Shown: positions 61,049 to 64,000 of the stretch, in pieces
Layout of the letters: each line of letters begins with the position of its first letter
How positions within the stretch are numbered: position 1 is the stretch's first letter
Origin: Bacteroidales bacterium
Lineage (GTDB): Bacteria > Bacteroidota > Bacteroidia > Bacteroidales > ML635J-15
Assembly (NCBI GenBank): GCA_017617125.1
Contig: JAFZWY010000035.1
Coordinates: 32,599-96,598, forward strand
Reading direction: 5' to 3'
Length of the DNA stretch: 64,000 nt
The notes under the pieces: generated by a model
Told to the model about the DNA's origin: nothing
What the model saw: the letters and a program-made list of their open reading frames with translations, nothing else
The model's database searches: none
Program-made: the position numbers and the translations under genes

Positions 61049-64000
61049 CTATTCCTTTATGAATTTCCGTTGAATATCCGCACCCTTCGACAAACTGAGG
61101 GAGCGGACATTTACCACATACACACCACTTGGCAAATTCTCAACATCGCATACTGCACTCTCGCCATTCACATCCATTTGCAAAACAACTTGTCCCAAAG
61201 TATTCACAATCTCGACTGAAGAAATTGTTTCAGACGATGTGATGTTGAGTATGTCGGTTGCTGGGTTCGGGAACAAAGAAATCTCGTTGGCGACATTATC
61301 TTCTATGTCAGTAACAATTTCAAATTCAGCAACAAAAGTAGTATCAGACGAAACATGTACTGTGCGCGGATTATCCGTATTTCCATCGTTCCACCGAACA
61401 AAATGGTATCCATCATTAGCTATCGCCGTAATAATAGCGGTGGAATCAATACATACTGGCTCCTGCGTAACTACAGCATCCCCCATTTCATTATTGTTGC
61501 TACCTACAATTACATTATACATCACTTTTCCTTGAATATTTGTAAATTCAGACCAATATCTGGCATTATTGTAAGCCTCATCACTGCCACAGGGGACAAC
61601 AACTGGAATACTAGTATTACCATAAGGGAAAGTGCAATATTGTATTGACGGAGGATTTTCTGCGTAAGAATATATCGTATCCAGGTTAGAACAATCAAAA
61701 GCATAATTATCAATTTCAACGACCGAACTACCAATCGTTACTGTTCTTATTCCATTGCAATAACGAAATGCCGCCCACCCAATTTCAGTAACAGAATTAG
61801 GAATTACAACGGACGTCAACCCACTACAATTGAAAAATGCCTGTGAAAGAATATTGGTCACATTATCACCTATGTTCAATATTGTAAACAAATTGCAATT
61901 AGTCCATACATCGCTTGCCATATATAAACAATTCGTTGCATTATAATTTACAACTCTCAGTTGTCTGCAATTTCCAAATGCATTGCTACCAATTGTAATG
62001 ACAGAATTAGGAATTGTTAATTCATGAATCATACTACATCCATAAAACGCATTTGAACCTATGTAAGTGACAGAATTACCAAGCCTTAATGATGATATAC
62101 CGTTGCAATTCTGGAATGCGTATGACTCTATCCGTGTCATCGTATTAGGTATATCCAACAAGCCTATCAGGCCACTGCAACCTGAAAAGGCATAACTACC
62201 GATTGTATCAACAGCAGGTGAAAACGACACTGACATCAAGCAAGATGCACCTTGAAATGCATACGCATTTATTTTTGTTGTTGTATCTGGAATAACCAAA
62301 TCTGTTACTAGATTTTCGTTAATATATAAAGCATGAGCCCTAACGAGCGGATTTGAAGCGCTATTTCCAAATGTAATATTGCACCACTGAGCGACAGAAC
62401 CTGTATAAATAACTGAATTTAAGCGTGTGCATGATGAAAATGCATCATTGCCAATGTATTTGATTGATTCTGGAATTGTTACACTATGAAGCATAGAGCA
62501 CCCTTCAAATGCATAATGAAATATTTTCTCGCCTCCAGTTATATTAACGTGCCTCAATCCACCTGGAATACATGTACCTACATTATGACCTTGCGTAATA
62601 TAAACACCATCATATATATCTGTTCCAAATATATATCCAAATTGCGTAATACTGGATTGGGAAGTTGCAGATGCACTGCCACCTACAAATGGTATTGAAA
62701 TCTCTTCAAGGTTTTTGCATCCAGAAAAAGCACCCGAACCAATTTCCGTAACAGAATTGGGAATTGTAATCGATGTTAGTTGCTCACAATTAAGGAAAGC
62801 CTGCGGTCCAATAGTCGTAACTGTATTTGGTATAGTAACTTCACTCGCAAGCTGATTACATCCGATAAGATAGGTTTCGGTATTATCGGAATAAATAAGA
62901 TCTCCATCAACAAAACCGCCAACCGAACGAGCGCCCCATGGACTGCCAGTTGCAGGACCATTGTATATAATTGACCCGACCATATAGAATGCTTCTGAAG
63001 CTATAAATGTAACTGTACTTGGTATTAATACACATTGCAATCCGATGCAATTATAAAATGCGCGAGAATAAATGCTTGTAACCGTATTAGGTATTGTTAC
63101 AGATGTAAGACATGACGCACCACTGAATACATTACTTTTTATTACCGTTATGCTTTCCGGTATAGTCAAATTTGTAACAAGACTATCGTTTATGTATAGA
63201 TTATGACCGCTCTCAAGCGGATTGGAACCATAACTTCCATTAAATGAGATATTGCACCATTGAACAATGTCTCCCTGATAATGCACCGCCGTGAGTCCGT
63301 TGCAATTATAAAATGCTCTAAAATTTATGCTTGTTACTGAATTGGGAATCGTGACCGAAGCCAAACTGTTGCAATTCTCAAATGCACCGCCAACAATCTG
63401 CTGTATTCCGTCGGGTATTGTGTATTCGGATGCATATCCGTATGGCATGTAAACAAATTGTCTTTCAGTAAAAATCGGCTCTGTCAAACCAGTACAGCCA
63501 TAAAATGCATAATCGCCAATAGTTTCAACAGAATTGCCGAGACTGACTGATGTAAGACATGATGCATTATAAAATGCGTATGGCTTAATCTCAGTTATTG
63601 TTTCTGGAATTACCAAACTTGTCAAAAGGCTATCGTTTATATATAGGTTGTGTGCATAATAAAGCGGATTCGTCGAGAATTGATAATTGCTGCCAAACAC
63701 TATTCTGCACCACTCCTCAACACTGCCTGTATAATACACTGCCGTTAAATGAAGACATGAGGAAAAAGCATTGTTTTCAATAAATTCTAGCGAACTTGGA
63801 ATTGTTATCGTTGTAAGGCCTCTGCATCCACTAAATGCATTACCGCCAATCCGAGAAACCGAGTTGCCCATATTCACAGAAATCAAACTTTCGCAGTTTA
63901 AAAATGCGTTTTGGGGAATTTTCAACACATTATCGCCTATGTTTACAGTTGATAAAGACGGACAATTCCAAAATACCATATATTCAGGATTACTCATAGC
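61049..64000 (-). CDS. Large BspA-like LRR_5 surface protein with T9SS sorting domain, 5' end cut by window edge
   Basis: At least 983 codons are open from the window edge, and the true start lies outside. The protein is almost wholly LRR_5/BspA repeats (pattern YAFQNCNGISSLRLGNSVTYIGSNAF). Three copies of a longer module occur, of the form VxYxGSVxxWCxIxFG...NPLxxxHxLYINDSLVTxLxIPExITxIK. Near the C-terminus is an InlB-type beta repeat (GSNNNEMGDAV...YHFVRWNDGNTDNPRTV), then a type-A sorting domain (ISLFPNPATDILNI...GVYVVNV). A REP-like palindrome (61078-61106) is inserted just before the last strand. It is likely a cell-surface adhesin (inference). Confidence 0.88.
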   Translation of the reverse strand, partial: AMSNPEYMVFWNCPSLSTVNIGDNVLKIPQNAFLNCESLISVNMGNSVSRIGGNAFSGCRGLTTITIPSSLEFIENNAFSSCLHLTAVYYTGSVEEWCRIVFGSNYQFSTNPLYYAHNLYINDSLLTSLVIPETITEIKPYAFYNASCLTSVSLGNSVETIGDYAFYGCTGLTEPIFTERQFVYMPYGYASEYTIPDGIQQIVGGAFENCNSLASVTIPNSVTSINFRAFYNCNGLTAVHYQGDIVQWCNISFNGSYGSNPLESGHNLYINDSLVTNLTIPESITVIKSNVFSGASCLTSVTIPNTVTSIYSRAFYNCIGLQCVLIPSTVTFIASEAFYMVGSIIYNGPATGSPWGARSVGGFVDGDLIYSDNTETYLIGCNQLASEVTIPNTVTTIGPQAFLNCEQLTSITIPNSVTEIGSGAFSGCKNLEEISIPFVGGSASATSQSSITQFGYIFGTDIYDGVYITQGHNVGTCIPGGLRHVNITGGEKIFHYAFEGCSMLHSVTIPESIKYIGNDAFSSCTRLNSVIYTGSVAQWCNITFGNSASNPLVRAHALYINENLVTDLVIPDTTTKINAYAFQGASCLMSVSFSPAVDTIGSYAFSGCSGLIGLLDIPNTMTRIESYAFQNCNGISSLRLGNSVTYIGSNAFYGCSMIHELTIPNSVITIGSNAFGNCRQLRVVNYNATNCLYMASDVWTNCNLFTILNIGDNVTNILSQAFFNCSGLTSVVIPNSVTEIGWAAFRYCNGIRTVTIGSSVVEIDNYAFDCSNLDTIYSYAENPPSIQYCTFPYGNTSIPVVVPCGSDEAYNNARYWSEFTNIQGKVMYNVIVGSNNNEMGDAVVTQEPVCIDSTAIITAIANDGYHFVRWNDGNTDNPRTVHVSSDTTFVAEFEIVTDIEDNVANEISLFPNPATDILNITSSETISSVEIVNTLGQVVLQMDVNGESAVCDVENLPSGVYVVNVRSLSLSKGADIQRKFIKE
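61078..61106. repeat. REP-like palindrome inside the T9SS sorting domain
   Basis: CCGCaCCCT (61078-61086) faces AGGGaGCGG (61098-61106), an imperfect 9-bp-arm palindrome containing CCCTTCGACAAACTGAGGG. On the coding strand it encodes RSLSLSKGA between VVNV and DIQRKFIKE. This peptide is the well-known read-through of a bacterial dispersed repeat. Confidence 0.6.

Noticed and set aside
62000..64000. Repeated DNA in the LRR gene as a possible CRISPR or satellite array
   Set aside because: The repeats are imperfect, have coding periodicity, and translate to LRR_5 units.
1..64000. tRNA, rRNA, tmRNA genes, insertion sequences and prophage
   Set aside because: I looked for CCA-ended cloverleaf sequences, rRNA words, transposase motifs and integrases and found none.

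Overview
The window looks like a chromosomal segment of an uncultured anaerobic Bacteroidales-type bacterium (phylum Bacteroidota). The evidence is as follows. Almost every transcription unit is preceded by the Bacteroidota -7 element TAnnTTTG (TATCTTTGC, TACTTTTGT, TAAATTTGC and similar). Ribosome binding sites are weak. Four secreted proteins end in type IX secretion (T9SS) sorting domains, three of type A and one of type B. The core genes (miaB, lepA, rel, hisS, aspS, aat, tilS, ychF, hflX) read as Bacteroidota versions. Indolepyruvate:ferredoxin oxidoreductase and a [FeFe]-hydrogenase-like protein point to an anaerobic, ferredoxin-based metabolism.

Layout: 1-5970 (minus): hflX (cut by the window edge), two TonB-domain proteins, miaB and a U32 peptidase. 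6111-11088 (plus): iron alcohol dehydrogenase, MBL lipoprotein, free methionine-R-sulfoxide reductase, a small outer-membrane-type protein and YgiQ. 11175-15229 (plus): a six-gene redox/regulatory module (DRTGG, RsbW-like ATPase, [FeFe]-hydrogenase-like iron-sulfur protein, second DRTGG, PHP phosphoesterase, second ATPase). 15411-20154 (minus): a frameshifted surface lipoprotein with a FISUMP-like domain and a long structured leader, a WG-repeat protein and lepA. 20398-34333 (plus): BspA-like protein, YfcC transporter, mtgA, T9SS-exported amidase, a 50-aa YqaE/Pmp3 protein, EamA transporter, gpmI with a one-base frameshift, lipoprotein, T9SS subtilase and xseA. 34317-40027 (minus): two small envelope proteins, phosphomannomutase, an unknown secreted 553-aa protein, tilS and aat. 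40231-44644 (plus): rel, an unknown protein and trkA. 44646-47903: EamA, TraB/GumN, a lipoprotein and a SIMPL protein. 48285-53210 (plus): mnmD-like methyltransferase, T9SS type-B FN3 protein, ychF and hisS. 53658-56617 (minus): HEAT protein, TPR histidine kinase, LuxR-type regulator. 56803-58566: aspS. 58622-64000 (minus): iorB, iorA and a large LRR_5 T9SS protein cut by the window edge.

The most unusual items are: (i) the hydrogenase-like module, which carries no catalytic HydABC genes here and whose H-cluster protein has Tyr in place of the proton-relay Cys; (ii) two orphan promoter-terminator units of about 130 nt in gene-free gaps, one with three copies of a TGCATGAGG-type motif, which are candidate small RNAs; (iii) a surface lipoprotein broken at a T8 tract, with a Tyr/Ser/Gly-rich C-terminal segment resembling a retroelement-diversified region; (iv) a REP-like palindrome inserted in frame near the end of a T9SS sorting domain; (v) two genes whose -7 element lies 6-7 nt before the ATG, suggesting leaderless transcripts; (vi) families of short dispersed palindromes in intergenic DNA. 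All functions are inferred from reading the sequence; no database search was run.
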